Part shown: positions 25,125-33,514 of the stretch, one piece after another | Layout of the letters: every line of letters begins with the position of its first letter | Position numbering within the stretch: the stretch's first letter is position 1 | Source of the DNA: AC-32 sp963728765 | GTDB lineage: Bacteria; Actinomycetota; Thermoleophilia; Gaiellales; Gaiellaceae | DNA length: 64,000 nt | Direction of reading: 5' to 3' | NCBI GenBank assembly: GCA_963728765.1 | Contig: CAVSKX010000002.1 | Coordinates: 434,001 to 498,000 of the forward strand | Translations under genes and position numbers: made by a program | The notes under the pieces: model-generated | What the model was told of the DNA's origin: nothing | Databases searched by the model: none | Seen by the model: the letters and a program-made list of their open reading frames with translations, nothing else

Positions 25125-25508
25125 GAGCGGACCTCCGGTCCCAGTTCCTAAAGCAGCCAAAAAGTCGCATACCGATGCTGCTGCTTCAACCGCAGTAACC
25201 CGCAAACGCCATGCCGAGTCCTCCGCACTCAGCGCAGCGGCCTGACCTGTGTGTGGGGGCCGGGCGGCGAGCCGAACCGCGTCCTCCGCGTCTTGCTCGG
25301 TGGCCTTCTGTCGAGCCCGTTCGGCCTCGAACCGCCTCTAGCTCCGGCAGTGAAATGACGCAGCTGGAGCAAGGGCGTGGCCGGCCCGCGCTCGTAGTAT
25401 CTAACCGGCGGCCAGGCGTCTTCAACCCAAACCCCCCGGGAAGTGGCGTCCTGGCTTCCTCTATCCTCTGCGCCGGCCATCCGGCCCCAGGCGGATGGGA
25501 GGATCGGA
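25125..25508. other. Intergenic region, no gene seen
   Basis: 384 bases between divergent small genes. Frames here are low-complexity and show no recognisable domain. It should hold the promoters of the excalibur gene and of the 25509 gene, but I see no clear boxes. Confidence 0.5.
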
Positions 25509-25697
25509 ATGGCAGGTTTTCTGTTCAGGCTCGAGACGGTCGACGGTGCGCCGGCCGAGCCACCGACGCTCGAGGCGAGCGTCCCGAACTGGCGGATCGG
25601 TGATGTGATCCCGCTCGGCCATCGGGCGCTGCGCGTCGTCGGCAAGCGGGACGACGACGCCGACCAACCGCCGGTGCTTGTGGTCGAAGAGGATTAG
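25509..25697 (+). CDS. Small conserved-looking hypothetical protein
   Basis: A 62-residue protein starting MAGFLFRLETVDGAPAEPPT, with a central IGDVIPLGHRALRVVG and a C-terminal DQPPVLVVEED. ATG at 25509 has a GGGAGG-type site about 8 bases upstream. The compact beta-rich pattern with LRVVGxRDDDADQPPVLVVE is familiar from small actinobacterial proteins of unknown function. No function proposed. Confidence 0.7.
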   Translation: MAGFLFRLETVDGAPAEPPTLEASVPNWRIGDVIPLGHRALRVVGKRDDDADQPPVLVVEED

Positions 25698-25984
25698 GTT
25701 CGCGCTCGGCGGCGCATGAAGAGTGGGCCGGGCGGCCCCTCCATCGGTCCGCACCGTCCTGAGGGGTCCTCTCGGGCCGAAAGAGGGCTTGGGGCGTCTA
25801 TAACCGAACGAGGTCGCCCGGCTTTTTGGATTCGCCAGCTACCGGGTCGAAGGCTTTGCGCTAATCGTTGGGGACGTGGCCGAATGAGCCGCTGACACGA
25901 CTCCCCCACTGCAAGTTGGTCTTCATGCGGATATCAGGAGACTCCCCCGCCGGTCAGTGTCAAAGCCCTGCAAAAGGGGGCAAA

Positions 25985-26070
25985 GTGTGTTGCCGGGCGG
26001 CCTTCCCCCAACCTGATGGGGACTCCGCCAGTCCCCTGACAGGGGGCCCCTTGGGCCGCCCGGCACACTG
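25985..26070. other. Long, multi-layer hairpin element
   Basis: Outer arms 25987-26002 and 26054-26068 pair over 15 bp with one bulge (GCCGGGCGGCC core). Inside, CCCCC (26005-26009) pairs with GGGGG (26042-26046), and GGGGACT (26018-26024) pairs perfectly with AGTCCCC (26030-26036) around CCGCC. The nested pairings make an 84-base extended stem. No T run follows, so it is not a plain terminator. Lies in a gene-free stretch (25698-26204). Could be a structured RNA or a mobile-element end. Confidence 0.55.
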
Positions 26071-26204
26071 TTGATTCCTCTCTCATACGCCTCTGTGGTT
26101 GCCGCGGTTTCGCATTTCGTCCGCAACCGGCACGTCCACTTCGGCCATCTCGACAGGCGAGAGCCGCTGACGTAGGTTCGCTCCGGCCGAGGTGCAGTCA
26201 GAGT

Positions 26205-26354
26205 GTCGCGATCATCCCCCGCGGTGCCGAGTGCGAGGCGCACTGGCTGCCGGCCGACGAGGAGCGCTGGCAGGCGTGGCTGACCGACGACGAGCCGCCC
26301 GAGCTCGTGTTCTACTGCCCGGACTGCGCCGAGCGCGAGTTCGGCGGCGCCTGA
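26205..26354 (+). pseudogene. Remnant of a small zinc-ribbon-type protein
   Basis: An in-frame stretch without start codon reads GAECEAHWLPADEERWQAWL, then VFYCPDCAEREFGGA and a stop. The ending FYCPDCAEREFG is typical of small actinobacterial zinc-ribbon proteins. No ATG/GTG/TTG suits the frame, so the 5' end appears lost. Confidence 0.4.
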
Positions 26355-26900
26355 GGATCACTCGGGCGCGGCGCCCATGCCGCTCCATCTGGCGCCAGCT
26401 CACGGCGGAGCTCAACCCGTCGCCTCAGCTCGACCAGGAAGCGGGCGCAGTCGTTCCGCAGGTCGTCGGAGACGAACTCACCCGGAAGCTCGGGCTCAGA
26501 TGAAGACGGCAACCCGGCCGCATGATTCGGTCCAACACTCATCCCCGACCTCGCTGTGGAAACTGTGGAAAACTTCGGTTGTAGAACCGCAGGCGCACGC
26601 TGGGCTTTCGAGCGGGCGGTCAGACGACCTTAACGACGCTCGACCCGGGCTGAAGTCCCTCGAACGGGGGACGCGCGGAAAAAAACTCGGAAAGAGCGCG
26701 AACTTCTGCGGCACTTGCCAAACGTCTGTTTCCGTCTCGCCGTTCGTACGGCGCCGCGGTGCGTTTGAGGTGCTGCGCTGAGTGGGGTGGTCGGCGGGCG
26801 GCGCTGACCACCCCGGAATGACCCGCACGGGCCTTGGAAGGCGCCTCGCCGAGCGATACCGTGGACAAGTCTTCGAGGGACCCCCAAGTCTGCGGCATAT
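26355..26900. other. Gene-poor stretch, no gene supported
   Basis: About 550 bases with several overlapping low-quality frames on both strands and locally lower GC around 26560-26720. I recognise no protein family. Confidence 0.4.
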
Positions 26901-26980
26901 GGAGCCGGAGCACCTCAACTCTCTCCCCCGTGAGGGGCACGTTCCTTAGCCGCAGTAGGAACATGCCACGCTCCGGCTCC
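26901..26980. ncRNA. Candidate structured RNA: three-way junction
   Basis: A perfect 11-bp outer helix (GGAGCCGGAGC 26901-26911 with 26970-26980) encloses two hairpins: CCTCA/TGAGG (26913-26917 with 26931-26935) and an 11-bp stem with one mismatch (26936-26946 with 26957-26967, GTTCCT/AGGAAC core). The total of 80 bases in a tight three-way junction is unlikely by chance. Not a tRNA (only two internal arms). Orientation unknown. It sits 115 bases before an integrase remnant. Confidence 0.45.
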
Positions 26981-27094
26981 ACCTATGACAGCCTCGGGGC
27001 AGCGTTCTTGCCCACGCCGCCGGCGGGTACCATCTGGGGTCGGAGCCGAGCGGAGGCATCGGGGGAGAGACTCACTGCGGTCGCTCGGCTCTTA

Positions 27095-27226
27095 TCCGTT
27101 ACTCGCCGCGAACGGGGTGCAACGCTCAACACCTACGCGCACCTGTTCGAGCAGGCCGCCCACGCCGACCAGCTCCGCGAGGGGTTCAGTTCGAGCTACG
27201 GCTACCTGCTGCGCCGCTCAGGCTGA
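27095..27226 (+). pseudogene. 3' remnant of a tyrosine-recombinase integrase
   Basis: The last 43 codons of an open frame read TLNTYAHLFEQAAHADQLRE...SYGYLL, the C-terminal signature of phage/ICE-type tyrosine recombinases, with the catalytic Tyr in TLNTY. Upstream sequence lacks the Arg-His-x-x-Arg core, so the gene is a stump. It marks a decayed integrated element in the 24-27 kb region. Confidence 0.75.
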
Positions 27227-27258
27227 CAACGATGCTGACGAGGGCGCGTCGAGCTCAT

Positions 27259-27287
27259 CAGAAAGCCTCGGTTTCCGGGGCTTTCTG
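27259..27287. terminator. Bidirectional hairpin terminator
   Basis: CAGAAAGCC (27259-27267) pairs with GGCTTTCTG (27279-27287); the arms supply short A and T tracts on both strands. It separates the integrase stump from the convergent wall-hydrolase gene. Confidence 0.65.
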
Positions 27288-27300
27288 CGTCCTGCTCCCC

Positions 27301-28731
27301 CTAACGGGTGAAGAGGACGACCGATCCATGCGATTCCTGCTCGGCCGTGGGGACGACCGCGAAGACGCGGCCGGCGCTCGGAGGGCCCGTGTCGCCGGGG
27401 CCGGCGTCCTGCCAGCGGAAGGCCGTGCCGGCGAAGCTCTGGAACCACGACTGCTCCTGCGGGTACGAGGTCGCCGGGTCGAGCTGCAGGTGGAGGTGCG
27501 GGCCGGTCGCGTGGCCGGTCTGGCCGACGAGGCCGACCTCAGTCCCGGCGGCGAGGGTCGCGCCTGCGGTGACGGCCGGGTCGAGGTAGGACAGGTGGCA
27601 GTACGTCCAGCTCTGCCCGTCCCCGGTCGTCATCGTCAGCCCGATGCCGCAGCGTCCGCTCGGGTACACGTACGACCGCTCGACGGTCGCGTCCGCGAGC
27701 GCGTAGACCGGCGTTCCCTCGGGAGCCGCGATGTCGGCGGCCGGGTAGTCGTGGTGGTGGTGCGAGACCGAGACGACCGAGGGGCCGCCGCCGACCGGGA
27801 AGACGTAGGTGCCGTCGTAGGACGGCGCAGCCAACAGCGAGCCCGCCGCCGGTGCGAACGAGGCCGCGAGCGAGCGGTCCTTCGCGAGGGCGAGGTCACG
27901 CTGCGCCTGCTCGAGCCGCGCGCGCAGGTCGGCCACGTGACCTTGTGCGAGCGAGCGGCGGACGGCGAGCTGGGCGGTTCGGCGGTCGAGCGCCAGCCGG
28001 TCGGAGAGCAGGCTCGTGGCGGCGGTGCGCCGGGAGAGGCGCTGCTCCGTGCGATCGAGCGCCCGCAGCCCGCGAAGGGCGCGCACGAGCTTCCGGTTCG
28101 CTCGCACCACCTTCTCGCGAGCCTGGTCGAGCGAGACCTGCAGCCGGTCGAGGTCGAAGGTCGCGTTCACCCCGCCCGAGCCGAACAGCTGGGCGAGCTG
28201 GAGCACCTCGTCCACGTACCACTGCGCGTGGTTGTACGAGAACACGGCGCGGGAGATGTCGGTCGCGCCGCCGCTCGCGGCGAGGTAGCGCGCTGCCGCG
28301 GCGATCGCGTCGTCGGGGCTCCACGGGTTCGCGACCCCGTCGCCGTCGGCGTCCACGCCCCAGCGCTCCCACGTCGACGGCATGAACTGCATCCAGCCGA
28401 TCGCGCCGGCGGAGCTCGGGCCCATGTTGCGGCCGAAGTTCGACTCGACCTTGTTGATCGCGGCCAGGACCTGCCACGGCACCCCGTAGACGGAGCCGTA
28501 CCGCTGCCAGAGGCCGAGCAGCTGCGGGTAGCCGCGGGTCTCGGCGACCGCGGGCGGGGAGAGCAGCGCCGACGAGAAGCCGACCGCGCCCGGTGTATTC
28601 GGCACCTCCGCGCTGGGCAGGAACGGGGACGCGGCAGGCGCCGAGACCGTCGGCACGACCTGGAACACGTCCGCGCTCGCCGTGCCGGCGAGCGCGAGCG
28701 CCGACAGCGCCGCCGCAGCTAAGAGCCTCAT
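27301..28731 (-). CDS. Bifunctional lytic transglycosylase / M23 endopeptidase
   Basis: A 476-residue secreted wall hydrolase: signal peptide (MRLLAAAALSALALAGTASA), a lytic-transglycosylase domain (about 65-170: INKVESNFGRNMGPSSAGAI, WMQFMPSTWERWGVD), a coiled-coil region (about 195-300), and a C-terminal M23/LytM domain with DYPAADIAAPEGTPVYA and the HxH motif GPHLHLQ. The catalytic Glu and zinc ligands are present, so both activities are plausible. Its ATG overlaps the stop of the second pilT (ATGA), linking wall cutting to pilus retraction. Confidence 0.9.
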   Translation of the reverse strand: MRLLAAAALSALALAGTASADVFQVVPTVSAPAASPFLPSAEVPNTPGAVGFSSALLSPPAVAETRGYPQLLGLWQRYGSVYGVPWQVLAAINKVESNFGRNMGPSSAGAIGWMQFMPSTWERWGVDADGDGVANPWSPDDAIAAAARYLAASGGATDISRAVFSYNHAQWYVDEVLQLAQLFGSGGVNATFDLDRLQVSLDQAREKVVRANRKLVRALRGLRALDRTEQRLSRRTAATSLLSDRLALDRRTAQLAVRRSLAQGHVADLRARLEQAQRDLALAKDRSLAASFAPAAGSLLAAPSYDGTYVFPVGGGPSVVSVSHHHHDYPAADIAAPEGTPVYALADATVERSYVYPSGRCGIGLTMTTGDGQSWTYCHLSYLDPAVTAGATLAAGTEVGLVGQTGHATGPHLHLQLDPATSYPQEQSWFQSFAGTAFRWQDAGPGDTGPPSAGRVFAVVPTAEQESHGSVVLFTR

Positions 28732-29921
28732 CCCTCTGGTGAAGCGGCGATTCGAAGGTTCGGCATCGGCTGCTGCGCCGGTTCCGCGGGCTCCGGCTCG
28801 GACTCGGCCATCGCGGAGACGGGCCGGTCGGTCTCGACGCCGGCGGCCTTGCGCTTCAGCGCATGGTCGAGCTCGACGAGGAAGTCGTGTCGGTTCGTGG
28901 AGGCGTTCGCGGCGACCTCGCGGTCGACCTCGCCCGCGACGACGAGCTCGATCAGCGCCTGGGCGAAGGTCTGCATCTCGAAGAACTGGCCCTCGGCGAT
29001 CGCGTCCGAGATCTCCTCCGCCCTGCTCTCGCGGATGAGCTCGGCGATACGCGAGTTGTTGATCATCACCTCGACCGCCGCCACCCGGCCGGCGTTCAGG
29101 CGGGGGAGCAGGCGCTGGCTGACGACGCCGCGCAGGACCCCGGCCAGGATCGAACGGATCTGATCCTGTTTCTCCGCGGGGAAGAACTCGATCATGCGGC
29201 CGATCGTCTCGGCCGCGTCGATCGTGTGCATCGTCGAGAACACGAGGTGTCCCGACTCGGCGGCCTTGAGCGCGGTCTCGGCGGTCTCGGCGTCGCGCAG
29301 CTCGCCGATCAGGATCACGTCCGGGTCCTGGCGCAGCACGCGCCGAATCGCCGCGAGGAACGATTCCGTGTCGAGGCCGACCTCGCGCTGGTTGACGATG
29401 CAGCCGTGGTCGGCATGGAGGATCTCGATCGGGTCCTCGATCGTCACGATGTGCTGGCGCCGAGTGCGGTTGATGTGGTCGATCACGGCCGCGAGCGTCG
29501 TCGTCTTGCCGGAGCCGGTCGCCCCGGTGACGAGGACGAGGCCGCGGTGCTCATCGGCGACGCGGCGGACGCCGTTCGGCAGGCGCAGCTGCCCGAAGCT
29601 CGGGACCTCGTCCGGGATCACGCGGAAGGCGAACGAGATCGAGCCGCGCTGGCGGAAGCCGTTGACGCGGAAGCGCGGCAGCCCGTGGGTGGTGTAGGCG
29701 ATGTCGAGCTCGCCGGTCTCGTGGAAGTGCGAGAGCTTCGCCGGCGCGAGGTCGGCGACGGCGGCGAGCACGACCTGGAGGTCGCTCTCGTAGAGCGGCG
29801 CGTGGTCCGGTAGCAATCCGAGCTCGCCGTCGCGGCGGAGCACGGGCGGCTGCCCGACCTTCAGGTGGATGTCGCTCGCGCCGAGTTCCACGGCGCGACC
29901 CAGGGCCGCATTCAGGTCCAC
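28728..29921 (-). CDS. pilT2: Second PilT-type retraction ATPase
   Basis: A 397-residue PilT/PilU-family ATPase: LGASDIHLKVGQPPVLRRDG, Walker A GATGSGKTT, EDPIEILH, Walker B VILIGELRD, His box STMHTIDAAETIGRM. A C-terminal tail of about 50 residues rich in Glu/Pro/Ala extends beyond typical PilT. GTG start lies 8 bases after a CTCAAG-N15-GCCGATTC promoter. Paralogue of the 14321-15453 gene; could be PilU-like. Coupled to the wall hydrolase. Confidence 0.92.
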   Translation of the reverse strand: MDLNAALGRAVELGASDIHLKVGQPPVLRRDGELGLLPDHAPLYESDLQVVLAAVADLAPAKLSHFHETGELDIAYTTHGLPRFRVNGFRQRGSISFAFRVIPDEVPSFGQLRLPNGVRRVADEHRGLVLVTGATGSGKTTTLAAVIDHINRTRRQHIVTIEDPIEILHADHGCIVNQREVGLDTESFLAAIRRVLRQDPDVILIGELRDAETAETALKAAESGHLVFSTMHTIDAAETIGRMIEFFPAEKQDQIRSILAGVLRGVVSQRLLPRLNAGRVAAVEVMINNSRIAELIRESRAEEISDAIAEGQFFEMQTFAQALIELVVAGEVDREVAANASTNRHDFLVELDHALKRKAAGVETDRPVSAMAESEPEPAEPAQQPMPNLRIAASPEG

Positions 29922-29929
29922 GCGGAGGT

Positions 29930-29958
29930 GAATCGGCAGCTACGTCGCGACGCTTGAG
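29930..29958 (-). promoter_or_regulatory. Sigma-28-type promoter of pilT2-wall hydrolase
   Basis: Minus strand: CTCAAG (29958-29953), 15 bases, GCCGATTC (29937-29930), 8 bases to the GTG. The -35 box equals that of pilC and pilT. It places this distant locus in the same regulon. Confidence 0.75.
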
Positions 29959-29964
29959 CCGCTT

Positions 29965-31110
29965 CTAGCGCCCGAGCGCGTCCACCAGGCGCAGCGGCGC
30001 GCGCACGAGGCCCTTCGCCTCGCCCGGATGCGTGAGGTCGCCGCGGAGGAACGCCGAGGTGAACCCCCACACGAGAGGCAGCCGCGCGACGCCGTAGACC
30101 AGGCGCGGGAACCGGTCGAGCGCGTACTTCGCCTTCCACGAGGCCGTGAGCGTGCGGCCCAGCGCCGCCTCCAGCCGCAGCGCGTAGGCGTCGAGCGTCG
30201 AGGCGCGACCCTCCAGCAGCTCGAGCGCCGTCTCGGCCGCGAGCCGGGAGCTGACGAACGCCTCGTACATGCCGTCCCCGGAGAGCGGGTCGACCAGCCC
30301 GGCCGCGTCGCCCACCAGCAGCACGCGGCCCCGTGAAACGGGGTCGCGCAGGCCGCGCATCGGCAGCCGGTAGCCCCGGAGGGACTCGAGCCGCTCGGCG
30401 GGAAGGCCGTACCCGGCGCAGGCGCGCTCGAGGTGCTCGCGCAGCCGCGGCCCCTCCGACTCCCAGCCGCCCACGCCGACGTTGACGTGGTCGCCTTTCG
30501 GGAACACCCACGCGTAGCCGCCGGGCACCGTCGCCAGCTCGACCACGGCACGCCCTCGGTAGTCCTCGCGCGCGTGAACATGAGGAACGTTTCCCTCGAG
30601 CGCGACGCCGTGCTGCCGGCGACCGGTCAGCTCGAGTGCCCGAGCCGCCAGCCCGTTCACCCCGTCGGCGCCGAGCACCACGCGCGCCGAGGCTGCCGAC
30701 CCGTCGAACCGCACCACGGCGCCGTCGTCCTCGAGCTCGAGCGCCTTCGCGCGCACGCCGTCGCGGAAGTCCGCGCCTGCGGCAGCGGCCTGCTCAGCAA
30801 AGTGCGCGTCCAGCCGGCTGCGCTGCGTCATCAGGATCAGCGGCTCCTCGGTGCGCCGCTCGAACTGACGCCTGTAGCGAAAGCCGAGCTGGAACCGATG
30901 AACCACGTCCTCGACCACCGGCTCGACCGACACGGGCAGCTCTCGGACGGCGCGGTACGTAAGGCCTCCCCCGCACGGCTTGTCGCGCGGGAAGCGCGCG
31001 CGGTCGAGCAGCAGCACGCGCGCGCCTGCGCTCGAGAGCCGGAAGGCGGCGGTCGATCCCGCTGGGCCGGCGCCGACGACGATCGCGTCGAACCGCTCCA
31101 CACCGCTCAT
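29965..31110 (-). CDS. Geranylgeranyl-reductase-family FAD protein
   Basis: A 381-residue flavoprotein: FAD-binding VVGAGPAGSTAAFRLSSAG, the DKPCGGGLTYRAV motif typical of geranylgeranyl reductases, and LLVGDAAGLVDPLSGDGMY. Members reduce polyprenyl chains (menaquinone, lipids, chlorophyll side chains); which substrate applies is unknown. ATG at 31110 begins right before the FAD motif. Divergent from the DUF4242 gene with only 24 bases between starts. Confidence 0.85.
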   Translation of the reverse strand: MSGVERFDAIVVGAGPAGSTAAFRLSSAGARVLLLDRARFPRDKPCGGGLTYRAVRELPVSVEPVVEDVVHRFQLGFRYRRQFERRTEEPLILMTQRSRLDAHFAEQAAAAGADFRDGVRAKALELEDDGAVVRFDGSAASARVVLGADGVNGLAARALELTGRRQHGVALEGNVPHVHAREDYRGRAVVELATVPGGYAWVFPKGDHVNVGVGGWESEGPRLREHLERACAGYGLPAERLESLRGYRLPMRGLRDPVSRGRVLLVGDAAGLVDPLSGDGMYEAFVSSRLAAETALELLEGRASTLDAYALRLEAALGRTLTASWKAKYALDRFPRLVYGVARLPLVWGFTSAFLRGDLTHPGEAKGLVRAPLRLVDALGR

Positions 31111-31134
31111 CGTATGCGGGTTAGGATCGCTCGG

Positions 31135-31416
31135 ATGCCCCGTTACCTGGTCATACGAAAGTTCGAGGTCGACGAAGAAGAGATGCCGGCTCTCGGCCGC
31201 CGCTCGCGGCAGGGCATCGAGAACGAGTTCACCACGATCACGTGGGAGCACAGCCACGTGACCATCGACGACGACGGGCTGGTGCGGACGTTCTGCGTCT
31301 ACGCCGCCCCGGACGAGCAGACCGTCCGCGACCACGCGGAGTACCTGGGCAGACACCAGGTCGAGGCGGTCACCGAGATCGCGGGCGACGTCACGCCCGC
31401 GGACTTCCCCGGCTAG
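31135..31416 (+). CDS. DUF4242-type small protein
   Basis: A 93-residue protein starting MPRYLVIRKFEVDEEEMPAL, with TWEHSHVTIDDDGLVRTFCV and YAAPDEQTVRDHAE. This matches small ferredoxin-fold DUF4242 proteins (nickel/SCO4226-like) common in actinobacteria. Function unknown. It is isolated between two minus-strand genes. Confidence 0.75.
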   Translation: MPRYLVIRKFEVDEEEMPALGRRSRQGIENEFTTITWEHSHVTIDDDGLVRTFCVYAAPDEQTVRDHAEYLGRHQVEAVTEIAGDVTPADFPG

Positions 31417-31421
31417 GGCTC

Positions 31422-33494
31422 CTAGGCGCTGGTTTCCGTCTCGCCGCGGCCGAGCAGCCGCGCGTCCAGCACGTGGAAGTGCGCCTGCCGCGCGACCGCA
31501 AGCTTGCGGCGGATCTCCCGCCGCCGCAGGTCGTCGCCGTCCTCGACCAGCTCCAGCGCCTCGCGGTAGAGCGCGACCGCCTGCTCCTTCGCCCAGCCGC
31601 GCTCTGCCTGCTCGCCGGCCGTGAGGAAGTAGCGGATCGCATGCGCGGGCTCGCCCGCGTCGCGCCAGTGACGGGCGAGGGCCGCCGTCGCCTCGCCGAC
31701 CTCGGAGGTCGCGTCCTCGAAGAAGCGCGCCACCTGCGCATGCCGTTCGCGCCGGCGCGCGCGCGGAAGCAGCTCGTACGCCGCGTCACGGATGAGCATG
31801 TGCGTGAACGAGTACTGCCGATCGCCCTCGAACGCGGACACGGTGTCGCGGCGGACCAGGTCGCGTCGCTCCAGCGCCCCGAGCAGGTCCGACAGGCCGT
31901 GCTCCGCACCCATCGCCTCGAGCGCACCGCACCAGAACGTCTTGCCGACGACGGCCGCGTCGAGGAGCAAGGACCGCTCCTCCTGCGGAAGCGCGTCGAG
32001 CCGCGCCGCGAGGATTCCGCGGATCGAGTTCGGCAGCGCCGTCTCCGTGCCCGACTCGAGCATCGTCGCCGCCAGCTGCTCGATGAAGAGCGGGTTGCCC
32101 GCGGAGCCCGCAGCAACCGCCTCGGTCGCGCCCTCGGCGAGCAGGTGCCGCGCCAGCTCGCGCGACTCCGCGTCGCTCAACGGCTCGAGCGGTAGCGCGC
32201 TGTAGGCGGGTATGCCGCCGCCCCACGACGGCCGCGTGTCGAGCAGGTCGGGCCGCGAGAGGGCCAGGAGCAGGATCGGCAGGTCACGCAGGCGGCCGGC
32301 CAGAAGCTCGATCAGGTCGAGCAGGCCCGAGTCCGCCCAGTGGACGTCCTCGAAGACGAGCATCGTCGGCCGGTCGCGCGCCACGGCCTCGATGAACACG
32401 CGCACCGAGAAGAAGAGCGTCTCGCGGTCGGCGACCGAGCCCTCCGGGTCGAGGCCGAGCAGGATCGCCAGGTGGCCGCTGATCGCTTCGGCCTCGTCCG
32501 GCCCGACGAGCGTCGAAACCCGGTCGTGGAGCTTGCGCAGGCCGGTCTCGCGCGAGTCGGTCTCGAAGATCCCGCAGAGCTGCTTGACCTGGATCGCGAA
32601 CGCGAAGTACGCACTGCTCTCGCGATAGGGAAGCGAGCGGCCGTGGATCGCGCGCCCGCCGAGGTCCTCGACGGCCTTCGCGAACTCCGTCGCGAGCCGC
32701 GTCTTTCCGACCCCGGCCTGGCCGATCACGGTGACGAGGTGCGGCCGCTGCTCGGCCGCGGTGCGCTCCCAGATCCCGCGCAACACATCGAGCTCGCGCG
32801 CCCGGCCGACGAGCGGCGCCCGTGCGCCCCGGCGTTCGCCGATCGGTGCCGAAGCCTCGAGGGCGAGCCACGCCTCGACCGGCGCGGACTTGCCCTTCGC
32901 GATCACGGGCTCGACGGTCTCGTAGACGATCGCGTCCCGCGTCAGCCGGTGCGTCTCCGCGCCGACGAGGATGCCGTTCGTCGGCGCCGCGCTCTGCAGC
33001 CGCGCGGCGGTGTTGACGACGTCGCCGGCCACCATCGCCTCGCCGAGCTCGGGCCGCGCGTCGAGCGTGACCAGCGCCTCGCCGGTGTTCACCGCGATGC
33101 GCAGCTGCAGGTCGAGCCCGGAGCGCGCGCTCAGCTCGTCGACGCTTTCCCTCACCGCGAGCGCCGCGCGGATCGCGCGCTCCGCGTCGTCGCCGAATGC
33201 GGTGGGCGCGCCGAAGACGCCCATCACCGCGTCGCCGACGAACTTCTCGACGGAACCGCCGAACGACTCGATCTCGTTCCGGACACAGTCGTGGTACGGG
33301 GCGAGGATCGCGCGCACATCCTCGGGGTCGAGCTGCTCGGAGCGCTCGGTAAAGCCGACGAGGTCGACGAAGATCACGCTGACGACGCGCCGCTCCTCGC
33401 GCGGCTTCGCCGCGGCCGTCAGCTCACGGCCACACGCAAGGCAAAACCGGGCCACGTCCGGGTTCTCCTGGCCGCAGGCAGGACAACGGATCAC
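31422..33494 (-). CDS. Adenylate cyclase-AAA ATPase-TPR regulator
   Basis: A 690-residue multidomain protein. Residues 1-25 form a zinc ribbon (CPACGQENPDVARFCLACG); about 40-215 a class III nucleotide cyclase domain (VSVIFVDLVGFTERSEQLDP, VGDAVMGVFGAP); about 235-480 an AAA_16 ATPase (VIGQAGVGKTRLATEF, LVFEDVHWAD); the rest helical repeats. The catalytic Asp pair seems present, but activity is not certain. Such proteins are common signalling regulators in actinobacteria. GTG at 33494 starts the zinc ribbon. Confidence 0.9.
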   Translation of the reverse strand: MIRCPACGQENPDVARFCLACGRELTAAAKPREERRVVSVIFVDLVGFTERSEQLDPEDVRAILAPYHDCVRNEIESFGGSVEKFVGDAVMGVFGAPTAFGDDAERAIRAALAVRESVDELSARSGLDLQLRIAVNTGEALVTLDARPELGEAMVAGDVVNTAARLQSAAPTNGILVGAETHRLTRDAIVYETVEPVIAKGKSAPVEAWLALEASAPIGERRGARAPLVGRARELDVLRGIWERTAAEQRPHLVTVIGQAGVGKTRLATEFAKAVEDLGGRAIHGRSLPYRESSAYFAFAIQVKQLCGIFETDSRETGLRKLHDRVSTLVGPDEAEAISGHLAILLGLDPEGSVADRETLFFSVRVFIEAVARDRPTMLVFEDVHWADSGLLDLIELLAGRLRDLPILLLALSRPDLLDTRPSWGGGIPAYSALPLEPLSDAESRELARHLLAEGATEAVAAGSAGNPLFIEQLAATMLESGTETALPNSIRGILAARLDALPQEERSLLLDAAVVGKTFWCGALEAMGAEHGLSDLLGALERRDLVRRDTVSAFEGDRQYSFTHMLIRDAAYELLPRARRRERHAQVARFFEDATSEVGEATAALARHWRDAGEPAHAIRYFLTAGEQAERGWAKEQAVALYREALELVEDGDDLRRREIRRKLAVARQAHFHVLDARLLGRGETETSA

Positions 33495-33514
33495 AGACCA
33501 AGCGTAGTGCGGAG

